The notes under the pieces: model-generated | What the model was told of the DNA's origin: nothing | What the model saw: the letters and a program-made list of their open reading frames with translations, nothing else | The model's database searches: none | Translations under genes and position numbers: made by a program | Part shown: positions 49,082 to 58,492 of the stretch, piece after piece | Layout: every line of letters begins with the position of its first letter | Position numbering within the stretch: the stretch's first letter is position 1 | Assembly (NCBI RefSeq): GCF_019802045.1 | Contig: NZ_JAHVHU010000014.1 | Coordinates: 1 to 64,000 of the forward strand | DNA from: Membranihabitans marinus | GTDB lineage: Bacteria > Bacteroidota > Bacteroidia > Chitinophagales > Saprospiraceae | Reading direction: 5' to 3' | Length of the DNA stretch: 64,000 nt

Positions 49082-51319
49082 ATGGATACTAATTGGCGCT
49101 GGAATGGTCAACGGATAACAGTCATTACAGTCATGTTGGCTTTTGGATTCCTCCCTTTACATGCTCAATATCGTCCTGTACCACATAGAACAGTAGAACG
49201 AGGCGAAATCCCGATTGACCGTCCTGGGTTTTACGGAGAACAAGGGGCAACCTACGTGATGACCAACGATATTGTCAGTGATCGGAGTGGAATATTTTTG
49301 GGGAAAGATGTGACTCTCGATCTCAATGGGTATACCTTGACGTTTGCAGAAGGGAACTATACTCATATTCCCAACTCCGGTTTTGAAAGGGGTAGCGAAG
49401 ACTGGGATTTGACCAAGGCACCGGGAGCGGAGATAAAGAATACCAAGGATGTGCATGTTTTTATGGGTGACAAACTCTTGAGTTTGAAAAAGGGTGATGA
49501 AGTTGTATCTGATTACGTTCACCTTCCCATAGCTAATCGGTCTTACTATGCGATGTGTGGTATTACGGGCCACCATTTCAGGGATATGGAGGGAGACTTG
49601 GCGAATGAGATGAAAATTAGTTTGTTTGTGGAAGATGAAGCGGGTAATAGTGTAAAGGTCACCACAGCATATCAAGATGGATCCAAGGTAAGTGCACCTG
49701 TCGAAAGGAAGTCATCGCGATTAGGCGGTGGATTTATAATAGCGCATCTGAATAATCTTCCTTCAGGAAAATACAGAGTTCGAATTCGGGCGGATACGGA
49801 TTGCCTTATTGATGAAGTGGATATTCGCCCGGCCATGGATGTTGGTGTAGGGATCGTTGAACAGACACACCCTTTTGGACATTATGATCACCTGTACGAG
49901 ATTCGTCACAGTGCATTTTTTGATTATACAGAGGATGTCATTACAGGTCAACCCATTCAGGATATCCCGGTTGTGAAGGAGAAAGGAACGGTGACGATCA
50001 AAAATGGCATCATCCGATCTGGTGTCAATGGTGTCCAATCCTGGGGGATACAATCCACGGCCAATGACGCCAAGATCATTATCGATAATGTCAAAGTAAT
50101 TAATCAGGGAATCAATGCCACCGCAGTGGATGTTCCCCAAGCCTTGATTACCGAATGCACATTTGAAGTGGATAATCCATTTTTAATTAATCGACACGGT
50201 GCACAGTTTTATGCGGTGGATCTCCGGGGTGATGCGCCGTCGGAAGTTTCGCATTCTGAATTCATCGGAGGTCAAGGTTGTCTGGTTTTTAAGGGGAAGT
50301 ATTCCAGTATCCACCATAATCGGTTTGTCAATAAACAAATGGTGACGAATCATTACAGCATTATGGCCATTGGTGACAGTTCATATATATTTGAAAACGA
50401 TATCGAACCCGACATAGGGTCGGGCATCGAAGTATATGTACACCGAGGCATGGAAATATTCAATAATAGAATAACGATTGAATCATCGCCACCCACCTGT
50501 GAATACGGCAGTGAAGAATACAGTGTTGCCGCCATTCGGATTGCCGATTACCGTGCTGAACCCGGTTCACCACGAAGCGCCGCAGATAATAAAGTTTACA
50601 ACAATAAAATCCATGTCACGGCCAGAGATTTTCCGGAATTCGAAGAATACGTACCGATGGCGTGGGCATTTTTCTACAGCGCCAGTGGCGGCGATAATTA
50701 TATCTTTGGTAATGAAATACATGTCAACCACCAGGATCCGGGGTCGAAAGCTGATGCCGCCGCTTTTTACATATGCGGTGGTCCCAATGGTTATGGGGGT
50801 CAGTTCTATAATAATAAAATATTTACTAATGTCCCGGCGGCCTGGATCGCTACGCGGTATGGCGGAACGGCCCATACGGAGGTTTATAACAACACCATTA
50901 TTCGTTCCCCGGATGCTCCTGGTGATCTGAAGCCATACAGGATGGGTTGGAGAAATTGTAATTCGTGCTATGCCGAGAATGTCGTATTTCGTTCGAACAC
51001 GTACGAAGGGATGGATTTCGGGATAGAAATGACGGATCAAAACCATTCTTTCGAAGTTTTCCATACTTTGGAGGTTTTGGTAACCAATGGATCCGGAGCC
51101 CGGTTGCCGGATAAATTGATTTCAATTAAGAATAATTCAGGAGAAATTGTGAAAGAAGGAAGAACAGATGAACAGGGTGCCTGGGAAGTTGAACTACAGG
51201 AATTGTATTTTGGTGAAGGTGAAAAGGTTTCCAGAAATCCATATCTGGTGACTTGTGAGAACGTTTCACAACAAATTGATATACTCCGGAATCAAACCAT
51301 AACCATTAGGATTAAATAA
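49082..51319 (+). CDS. Secreted right-handed beta-helix protein
   Basis: 745 residues with a signal peptide ending near LPLHAQ (about 29). The N-terminus has a strand pair DVTLDLNGYTLTF typical of the cap of pectin-lyase-like helices. It is interrupted by an inserted beta-sandwich (about residues 95-250, IPNSGFERGSEDWDL ... GKYRVRIRADTDC, CBM-like). The helix then resumes with repeated short rungs rich in N-x-I/V (VTIKNGIIRSG, SSIHHNRFVNK, EIFNNRITIESS, KVYNNKIHV, YIFGNEIHV, EVYNNTIIR). The C-terminal 80 residues look like a carboxypeptidase-regulatory/Ig fold (KEGRTDEQGAWEVEL). It could be a lyase or glycoside hydrolase of beta-helix type; no family is assigned. Confidence 0.8.
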   Translation: MDTNWRWNGQRITVITVMLAFGFLPLHAQYRPVPHRTVERGEIPIDRPGFYGEQGATYVMTNDIVSDRSGIFLGKDVTLDLNGYTLTFAEGNYTHIPNSGFERGSEDWDLTKAPGAEIKNTKDVHVFMGDKLLSLKKGDEVVSDYVHLPIANRSYYAMCGITGHHFRDMEGDLANEMKISLFVEDEAGNSVKVTTAYQDGSKVSAPVERKSSRLGGGFIIAHLNNLPSGKYRVRIRADTDCLIDEVDIRPAMDVGVGIVEQTHPFGHYDHLYEIRHSAFFDYTEDVITGQPIQDIPVVKEKGTVTIKNGIIRSGVNGVQSWGIQSTANDAKIIIDNVKVINQGINATAVDVPQALITECTFEVDNPFLINRHGAQFYAVDLRGDAPSEVSHSEFIGGQGCLVFKGKYSSIHHNRFVNKQMVTNHYSIMAIGDSSYIFENDIEPDIGSGIEVYVHRGMEIFNNRITIESSPPTCEYGSEEYSVAAIRIADYRAEPGSPRSAADNKVYNNKIHVTARDFPEFEEYVPMAWAFFYSASGGDNYIFGNEIHVNHQDPGSKADAAAFYICGGPNGYGGQFYNNKIFTNVPAAWIATRYGGTAHTEVYNNTIIRSPDAPGDLKPYRMGWRNCNSCYAENVVFRSNTYEGMDFGIEMTDQNHSFEVFHTLEVLVTNGSGARLPDKLISIKNNSGEIVKEGRTDEQGAWEVELQELYFGEGEKVSRNPYLVTCENVSQQIDILRNQTITIRIK

Positions 51320-51326
51320 TCAGGAT

Positions 51327-52279
51327 ATGAGAAAATTAGTATTGTTGATTGTGCTTGTTATGGTGTCATTACTCCCCGGGCATAGTGGCATCAATGTGTT
51401 TTCTGTAAAGGGGAATAAAACGTTACTGAATGGTCAGGATTTCCAGGTGATTGGGCTTCGTTGTTCCAATTCGTTGTACTCAGAAGAAACTACCCAAGAT
51501 TTGATCGATCATTTAGATGCTTATATGGCGTATGGGATCAATACCGTCAGCGTATTTTTGATGGGCTCCCGATTTGGTGATTTCAAGGGGTATCACGAAG
51601 ATGGTTCATTGAATTCGGTTTATGCCAAACGACTGAAGAGGATTATAGCAGAATGCGACAAAAGAGCAATGGTTGTATTGGTGGGGTGTTTGTATTGGAG
51701 TGATGCCAACGGCTCTCAGGCAAAATGGGATAGCTGGACACAAAAGGAAGCAAATCTTGCCGTGGCCAATACTATCCGGTTTTTAAAGGAGAATGATTTC
51801 AGAAATGTATTCATCGACCCGGATAATGAAGGTATGGCCAATCGAGCTGCTGGATTTAATATCAGTGAAATGATCAGTGCTGGTAAGGCCGTGGACTCCA
51901 CCTATATGATTGGATACAATAATTGGGGGTATACGCCCAGGAATGCGGATTTGGCGCTTCACTTTTCCAGTAAAACGAAGTTTATTCCCTATATTGAAAT
52001 AGAAGGCACGATGACCAACTACTTGGGTATAGCAAAGAAGTGGGTAATTATTCTTACATCAATGTGGGTGTTTATACCGAAATCAAAAAAGCAGAGCAGC
52101 TTCGGTTAACCAGAGAGCACCTGGAGGACGGGTATGGGTACATATTTGCCAGTACATGGTTGCAAAATATCCCGGTGAATCATCAACCCGGAGGCTACGG
52201 AACCCATTGCGATCCGGGGATCAAATGGTGGCTCGAGTATGTAAAGGAGAATTATGGGGCATATTCCCCGACACATTAA
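51327..52279 (+). pseudogene. Clan GH-A-like glycoside hydrolase, frameshifted
   Basis: Starts MRKLVLLIVLVMVSLLPGHS (signal peptide). The first frame runs to 52109 but loses sense after IEGTMTNYLGIAKK, near 52037. The other frame continues with GNYSYINVGVYTEIKKAEQL through WWLEYVKENYGAY to a stop at 52279. One missing base near 52037-52042 explains it. The joined protein of about 317 residues looks like a small TIM barrel: candidate acid/base Glu168 in DPDNEGM and candidate nucleophile in YIEIEG (Glu224 or Glu226). Both candidates lie before the break. Either a true inactivating mutation or a sequencing error. It follows the beta-helix gene by 7 bp, so the same operon. Confidence 0.7.
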
Positions 52280-52280
52280 T

Positions 52281-52520
52281 GATGATCCCTGTATAAAAAG
52301 TGAATCTTTTAATGTCGATCTTTAGCCCGATAAATGGGGCGATGGATATGCGGTGTCTTCCTTACTCAGGATATCGAAAGGTTGTCCGGTCGGACATGAA
52401 ATCCGGTTTCTGGCCACTTATGAAATCAAAGAAGGGAAAACGATAAAGCGAAACGTATATTGGGGGTGTATTACTATTACAGTGGGTAAAGATTATTTGC
52501 CCGGTGGTTTAGTTTTTTAA
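52281..52520 (+). pseudogene. C-terminal gene remnant of unknown family
   Basis: A frame with one internal stop (TAG at 52323) reads PDKWGDGYAVSSLLRISKGC through YEIKEGKTIKRNVYWGCITI to VGKDYLPGGLVF and a stop at 52520. The composition and the regular strand pattern look like the end of a beta-sandwich protein. No start or upstream body is present, so it is probably debris of a deleted gene between the GH-A-like and GH2-like genes. Confidence 0.35.
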
Positions 52521-52527
52521 ATTTAAA

Positions 52528-55473
52528 GTGAACAATAAATTTTACATGCTGATTTTTAAAAAGGGTGTAATGTTGGTGGTTGGAATGCTGTCATTATGGA
52601 GCAACGGGCATACTCAGTCCATCAGTCAAACATTTGAGATGCGACAATTTACAAAAGATCCAACCGCCAATGGAGAAACAGACTTTAAGGGTGAAACGGA
52701 GTGGTTGGATACGGACGGTCGAATCCATTTTTTAAATCAATACGCCGATTTTGCGTCAAAGTTTTTCGAAAATCCTGATTTGGATCAGGCGATTGTAACG
52801 GACGGAGAAATTGACTCGCTGTTGAGCGCGCTGAAGCCACAACCTTCACCCCGTGTACGTGAAACCTTGTTGTTGAAAGACTGGAAGTCTTATGGTTATC
52901 GTAGGGGGCAACATGAAGAAAGCAAAACCGCATTGAGGGAGTGGAAAAGCTATAAAGGAGTGACCATTGAAGAGGAGGCCCTTGTTCTAGAAAACGGAAA
53001 AATTGAAAAGACTATAGATTTAATGGACTGGCGATTTAAGTTAGAGTCCAGGATTAGATTGTCTTCGGGAAGTACGGTTTTCTGGTCTCTGAAGAAAGGA
53101 AAAGAGAATGTAATCGAAGTGGAGATTGGGGAAAACAAGATTCGGACCCAATCAACCCTCGGGATGAAGGAGTCAACACTGGATTTGAACCAATGGGTTG
53201 ATTTGTTGATTGAAGCCGATTTGCAGGAAAAGAAATTCAACGTACGCATTAATGGAGTGTTGGTGTTTGATTTTATTCCGATGGCGAATCAGAAAATTGA
53301 TATAGTGGATGAAATAATCATCGAAGGTCATGGAAAAGTGGTAGTAGATGACTTACTGTTGATGAATTATGCGCAGAATGATAATGTCCGTATCCCGTTT
53401 ATACCGGAGGTGCGGATTGATGAGAATTTTGAACTGAAGAAGCCTCCACAAAACTGGACCGATATTGATTTTGATGATGGGGACTGGAAAGAAGTGAAGT
53501 TACCAGCAGTCCATGGTGGTCTGCGAGAGGCGGGTGAAGCGCTTTACCTCAGAAAGAAATTGAAATTAGGTGGATTTGAAAGGGGGACATTAGAAATAGA
53601 ATCTCTAGATCCGGGGGGCGAAGTATGGATTAACGGGGAAGTCGTGACCGTGGTGGATACTCGTCATCCCCGGGTAATAGATGTAACTCGCTATCTGCGC
53701 AAGAATGACCAAAATATTATAGCGGTGAAAGTACGGCCCTATCGATCCAATATCCCCATGACCCATTCTCCGGCTGATCGGAATATTGGGTGGTTCCTGG
53801 ATGAGACCAAATTGGTATTGAGCAGCCAATGCATGATCCAGGATGTCGAAGTGTATACCAAAGAATTGGGCGGGGTGGCCTTGCAGTCCAATACAATCCG
53901 GATACAGTATCCGCGCAGTGAATATTTTTCAGGGAATGTACAAGTTAATTATTATCCTTGGTTTCCGGATGAAGGCGATACGGTAGCTACCGTAACCATC
54001 CCTGTTGAAGTGCGTCCCAGGATAGTTAATACCATTGAGGTGGATCTGCCGATTACTGACCCGCTACTGTGGGCACCCGGGAATCCACATCTCTACAAAG
54101 TCGAAGTGCTGTTGAGAGATAATGAAGACCAGGTCATCGATGACAAAGTAATCACGACAGGAATACGAACGATTGACCAGAGTGGGGGGTATTTATATGT
54201 GAATCAAAAGGTTGAAATGCTGAATGGTGTCCAGATTATGGGTTTCCGAACACCAGTGGAAAAACTAGCGAAGTACAACCGATGCCCGCCGGATGAAATT
54301 GTCGCAGAAGAGATGTTGATGGTTCAGAAAATGGATGCAAACCTGTTGAGAATTCACGTGCATGCTGAGAAAGATACAGCGGACGGTGTGAACGATATTC
54401 GGTATGCCCGATTAGCTGATCAAATGGGCATTTACCTGATCTGGTCGACGGCAGGGTTTATCCGGGAAGGCGAAGCATGGAATGTCGATATTGAGGGGTA
54501 TCCGGCGTATATGGCCAGAGTCTTTAATCATCCTTCGATTGTCATGTGGGAAGCATCCAATCACCCCAACCGGTTTAAGAACCACGATATTTCGGATTCT
54601 CATGATTATATCAGGGATATATACAACACTATATATGACCGGGATCCAAGCCGATTGATTTCTCCAACCTCATTTTGGCAACATACACATTATGGAAATT
54701 ATAGAGGGGATTTGGATTATGAAGGGAATCCCATGGTTCCCGTTCCCGAATACCATGCTTCGCGGATGACCCGGGGCAGTCAGGATGCTTATACCGGCTA
54801 TGGCGCGGAATGGACCAAACTTCGTACAGCACCCAATGAATGGGCAGCATCTTGTCTGAATGCCGGTGAAAAAGCATACTTTAATTTTGAACACGAAGAA
54901 TCAGCCGGTCAACCCAATTGGGAATTATCAAAAGGCAAACCGTGGTACAAGATTCAGTCTTATGAATGGTCGTATGAAAAAGGGAGTATTGGACGAAAAT
55001 TGAATGCCGATGAATGGCGGGCCAGTCAGGCCTGGCAAGCGTTCTCAGCGTGGGAGTCGATGAAGAAACAAATGCTGCTGGGGTACGATGGGTTTTCCTG
55101 GTGTTCACTTCGGGGAGGAGCAAATACCGGAACCTACCAAAAACCACTTATTGATAACCTTCGTCATCCGAAATTAGCGTATTATACCAACAAAATGGCA
55201 TTCCAGAGGACTTGGGCAGGGAGTGCGAATGTGGATGTAATTTATGGTCCTGACGATGCGATTGAACCTGTCATACACCATTTGGGGGAGCAGCTAGTGG
55301 TGAACCTGAGAGTAACTTTAGTCAATGCAGAAAATATTGAATTGGATGCCAAAGAATATCATGATGTCCAGTTGAAAAGAGGAAGAGATATTGTGAAACT
55401 TCCCGGATTTCAATTTGATGCTTTGCCGGGAAAGTATGGTTTTATAGTTTATGAAATATTTGGTGAGGAGTAA
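52528..55473 (+). CDS. GH2-like protein with atypical catalytic motif
   Basis: 981 residues from GTG 52528; ATG 52546 (MLIFKKGVMLVVGML) is an equally good start for the signal peptide. The N-terminal 290 residues are a LamG-like/unknown region. Then come a GH2 jelly-roll domain (EALYLRKKLKLGGF, GGEVWINGEVV), an Ig domain and a TIM barrel (MLNGVQIMGFRTP, MVQKMDANLLRIHVHAE, FNHPSIVMWEASNHP). Where classical GH2 enzymes have W-x-x-x-N-E, this has W-E-A-S-N-H, so the usual acid/base Glu is His679; Glu675 lies close by. Candidate nucleophiles are Glu788, Glu790 or Glu791 in FEHEESAG. It could be a distinct subfamily or a non-catalytic binder. Confidence 0.8.
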   Translation: MNNKFYMLIFKKGVMLVVGMLSLWSNGHTQSISQTFEMRQFTKDPTANGETDFKGETEWLDTDGRIHFLNQYADFASKFFENPDLDQAIVTDGEIDSLLSALKPQPSPRVRETLLLKDWKSYGYRRGQHEESKTALREWKSYKGVTIEEEALVLENGKIEKTIDLMDWRFKLESRIRLSSGSTVFWSLKKGKENVIEVEIGENKIRTQSTLGMKESTLDLNQWVDLLIEADLQEKKFNVRINGVLVFDFIPMANQKIDIVDEIIIEGHGKVVVDDLLLMNYAQNDNVRIPFIPEVRIDENFELKKPPQNWTDIDFDDGDWKEVKLPAVHGGLREAGEALYLRKKLKLGGFERGTLEIESLDPGGEVWINGEVVTVVDTRHPRVIDVTRYLRKNDQNIIAVKVRPYRSNIPMTHSPADRNIGWFLDETKLVLSSQCMIQDVEVYTKELGGVALQSNTIRIQYPRSEYFSGNVQVNYYPWFPDEGDTVATVTIPVEVRPRIVNTIEVDLPITDPLLWAPGNPHLYKVEVLLRDNEDQVIDDKVITTGIRTIDQSGGYLYVNQKVEMLNGVQIMGFRTPVEKLAKYNRCPPDEIVAEEMLMVQKMDANLLRIHVHAEKDTADGVNDIRYARLADQMGIYLIWSTAGFIREGEAWNVDIEGYPAYMARVFNHPSIVMWEASNHPNRFKNHDISDSHDYIRDIYNTIYDRDPSRLISPTSFWQHTHYGNYRGDLDYEGNPMVPVPEYHASRMTRGSQDAYTGYGAEWTKLRTAPNEWAASCLNAGEKAYFNFEHEESAGQPNWELSKGKPWYKIQSYEWSYEKGSIGRKLNADEWRASQAWQAFSAWESMKKQMLLGYDGFSWCSLRGGANTGTYQKPLIDNLRHPKLAYYTNKMAFQRTWAGSANVDVIYGPDDAIEPVIHHLGEQLVVNLRVTLVNAENIELDAKEYHDVQLKRGRDIVKLPGFQFDALPGKYGFIVYEIFGEE

Positions 55474-55595
55474 GCTTTTGTATGTTGACCGAACTTGTAC
55501 CTTTATATTTTTCAAATTTTCGACCGAAGTCTCAAATAGCATACTGGCTGTTGTGCTATTTTTTATTTATGTACTAAATTGTTTGATAAACTTCT

Positions 55596-58205
55596 ATGTC
55601 CTACGTTAATTTCGCTTCATATCTGATGTTGCTTGTTTTATTAACAGGTTGCACCGAGCCATCTTATAAACTGGTTGGTGTGGTGCAAAATGGACTGACG
55701 GGCGAGCCGATTCAAGGGGTGAACGTATCGATCCAGGGTGCATCTCGATCTGAAATCACCAATCGGGATGGTTGTTTTTCTTTAACTGTGCCCAAACAGG
55801 CCATGCTTGGAACGACATCGGGAAAGAACGGAAATACTTCATATCCGTACGAGGAGGCCGCTGCTTCTCGGATTCTGCTAGATGTAGTCAAAAGTGAATT
55901 TCAGTCACAAGAATATCAAGTGTTTTCCAATCACAAAAAGATTACCATTCTTTTGATGCCGGCCCCGAATTCCGTTGAAAGTAAGGGTTATCTGGGTATA
56001 AAGATGCCTCAGACTGACCTGTTAGAACACGAGGTTCAGTGGGAGAACATCATCGATGGCGTCCGGATGTTCTATGAAAAGCGGATTGAAAAGCTAAAAC
56101 CCCGACGCAGGAGACATTGGGACCGGGATACAAGTTCCACAGAAGCATATGAAAAATCCGTAGCACCTAATCGAGATCGGTTTCGATCTCTGCTGGGTGC
56201 AATCGATAAACGGGAGCATATGTCCCTGGACCGGGGGAGATTGGTGGCAGAAACAAAAGATTACACGGTGTACGAAGTCCGTTGGCCGGTGTTGAAAGAA
56301 GTGGCCCCGGGTCCACCCCGCCAAGATTGGCCGGATTTGGACGTGCCAACTAAAATTTACGGTGAAGGATTATTGTTGGAACCAAAGGGCGCTGTAAAAG
56401 GATATACTATCGCCATTCCGGATGCGGACCAGGAGCCGGAAGATCTGGTGGGGCTGAATGATCGGGTGGATTCGGAATCGCAATTTGCACGCCGGTTCGT
56501 CGAAAATGGATTTGCTGTAGTCGTTCCGGTGATTGCAGATCGGACTCATCGATGGTCGCGAAACACGAACCGACCATCGAGAACCTGGATTTATTCTCAG
56601 GCTCATGAACTGGGGCGAACCATCGCCGGTTATGAGGTTCAGAAAATGGAAGCGCTGGTTGATTGGTTTGATTTGCAAGATGGACCGGGGAGCGGAGTAA
56701 TCGGAATAGCAGGCTATGGGGAGGGCGGTTTGTTGGCATTGTATACGGCTGCTCTGGATACCCGGATCAAATCGACGATGGTGAGCGGTTACTTTGCACC
56801 CCGTGAAAAAATATGGAAAGAACCAATATATAGAAATATCTGGGGATTACTCCGTGAATTTGGCGATGCAGAGTTAGCCAGCCTGATCGCACCGCGTTCC
56901 CTCGTGGTGGAGTACAGCAAGGTGCCCGAATATAGCGGCCCGCCCACCGAAGGAAAACAAATTGAACCGCCCGGAAAACTATGGACCCCATTTCTTGTTG
57001 AAGTCGAATCGGAATTTGACCGCATTAATGCGCTAGTGGGTGCAGGTTTTGGTGATCGATACCTGGTGAAAGGGGAGGGCGAGCAGCCCATACCATTTGG
57101 TTCGTCAGAAGCGGTTTACGTTTTTTTGAAGAAGCTTGGCCTGGATCAACCAACAGAATTAAAAGATAATCTGCCTCAGGATCTCAGAAACGAATTTGAT
57201 CCAGGCCGCCGAATGGGCCGAATGGTGGAACAATTGACGGGTCATACCCAGTTATTATTACGAAACAGTGAATACATCCGCAGTGAATTTGTTCAAGGAT
57301 TCAATGACCAGAATGAAGCCCGACAATTTTTTAAAAGAGAATTAATTGGATGGTTGGATGATGACCTGATTCCGGCCAATGTCCGTACCAAATTATTTGA
57401 TGTTCAAGAAAAGTATACCTGTTACGAAGTGTTGATGGATGTGTTGCCCGATGTGCAGCTGTGGGGTATCATCACTATACCACGAGATATACCGGTGGGT
57501 GAAAAACGTCCGGTGGTGGTGTTGCAGCACGGACGAGGTGGAGACCCTACGACGGCATTGAGTGACCGCTCGGGCTATTATGAGATTGGGAGAAAATTGG
57601 CAGCACGTGGATTTATCGTGTTTACACCGTTCGGAAACTGGACTGGAGAAACGCGATTCCGCTGGATTGATCGGGTGGCCAAAACAACGAAAGCTACGTT
57701 GTGGTCTACCCTAGGGCGACAGCATGAACAATTAATAAACTGGTTGTCTACGTTGCCTGTTGTCGACCCACACCGCATTGGATTTTATGGTAAAAGCATT
57801 GGTGGTCAGGCGGCTTCTTTGATCGTGTCGATGCTCCCGGAATATGCATTAAGCATTAATTGCGCTTACTTTAATGAAAGCGCCCGAAAAGAGTCGTCCA
57901 TCTACTACCCAACGAGTTTTGTTTATCATGTTGATTCTGAAATGCCGATGTGGAACCGAGGCCATACTATGGAATATGCGGAAATGGCTAATCTGTTAAT
58001 TTTCCCCCGGCCGTTTATGGTGGAGCATGGCCTAAAAGACAATATTGCTCCACCTGAATGGGTGAAGTATGAATATGAGAAAGTTAGGAGCCATTATGAA
58101 GAAATGGGGAAACCCACGCTCACTACGATTGACCTGCACGATGGTGGACATATCATTAATGAGGAAGTCAGTATTCCGTTTTTAGAGCATCACCTGAAAA
58201 GGTAA
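55596..58205 (+). CDS. Lipoprotein with two fused alpha/beta hydrolase domains
   Basis: 869 residues with an SPII signal (LLVLLTGC, then TEPSYK). A carboxypeptidase-regulatory-like domain comes first (LTGEPIQGVNVSIQGASRSE, NRDGCFSL). The first hydrolase domain (about 220-540) has IAGYGEGGLLALY, where the nucleophile Ser of G-x-S-x-G is Gly375, so it is probably inactive. The second (about 600-869) has PVVVLQHGRGGDP, an intact nucleophile Ser734 in GKSIGG, and His852 in HDGGHI, as in acetyl-xylan-esterase/dienelactone-hydrolase-like enzymes. It probably acts as a deacylase at the cell surface. A 122-bp spacer precedes it. Confidence 0.82.
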   Translation: MSYVNFASYLMLLVLLTGCTEPSYKLVGVVQNGLTGEPIQGVNVSIQGASRSEITNRDGCFSLTVPKQAMLGTTSGKNGNTSYPYEEAAASRILLDVVKSEFQSQEYQVFSNHKKITILLMPAPNSVESKGYLGIKMPQTDLLEHEVQWENIIDGVRMFYEKRIEKLKPRRRRHWDRDTSSTEAYEKSVAPNRDRFRSLLGAIDKREHMSLDRGRLVAETKDYTVYEVRWPVLKEVAPGPPRQDWPDLDVPTKIYGEGLLLEPKGAVKGYTIAIPDADQEPEDLVGLNDRVDSESQFARRFVENGFAVVVPVIADRTHRWSRNTNRPSRTWIYSQAHELGRTIAGYEVQKMEALVDWFDLQDGPGSGVIGIAGYGEGGLLALYTAALDTRIKSTMVSGYFAPREKIWKEPIYRNIWGLLREFGDAELASLIAPRSLVVEYSKVPEYSGPPTEGKQIEPPGKLWTPFLVEVESEFDRINALVGAGFGDRYLVKGEGEQPIPFGSSEAVYVFLKKLGLDQPTELKDNLPQDLRNEFDPGRRMGRMVEQLTGHTQLLLRNSEYIRSEFVQGFNDQNEARQFFKRELIGWLDDDLIPANVRTKLFDVQEKYTCYEVLMDVLPDVQLWGIITIPRDIPVGEKRPVVVLQHGRGGDPTTALSDRSGYYEIGRKLAARGFIVFTPFGNWTGETRFRWIDRVAKTTKATLWSTLGRQHEQLINWLSTLPVVDPHRIGFYGKSIGGQAASLIVSMLPEYALSINCAYFNESARKESSIYYPTSFVYHVDSEMPMWNRGHTMEYAEMANLLIFPRPFMVEHGLKDNIAPPEWVKYEYEKVRSHYEEMGKPTLTTIDLHDGGHIINEEVSIPFLEHHLKR

Positions 58206-58492
58206 CCGAAGAATACCCACCGATGATTGATCATCCTACACGATAAGTTACCATGTGGTTCTATACCTTACCAGGTTATTTATTCTAATCCGTGCATGAG
58301 ACCCATAGTAGGTTGGTCCTTTCCTGGTGGACAGTGAAGAATTGAAAAGCAACCATTGTTTTACGCATGGGAAATACTCAATATGAAGTAGTCAATATAC
58401 ATCCGTGTTTCAGCCAATTGGCCAAAAATTTTATCTTTACTATTTAAATTTTAATAGAACGATAAATTTTTCAGAAACCCTGACTTTACAAC
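58206..58492. other. Spacer between hydrolase and GH2 genes
   Basis: 287 bp without ORF. AT-rich near the GH2 start (58435-58480), consistent with a promoter, but no exact TAnnTTTG motif is seen. Confidence 0.4.

Noticed and set aside
48892-49092. 66-codon TTG-start ORF before the beta-helix gene
   Set aside because: It overlaps the next gene start, has an unusual start codon and no recognisable motif.
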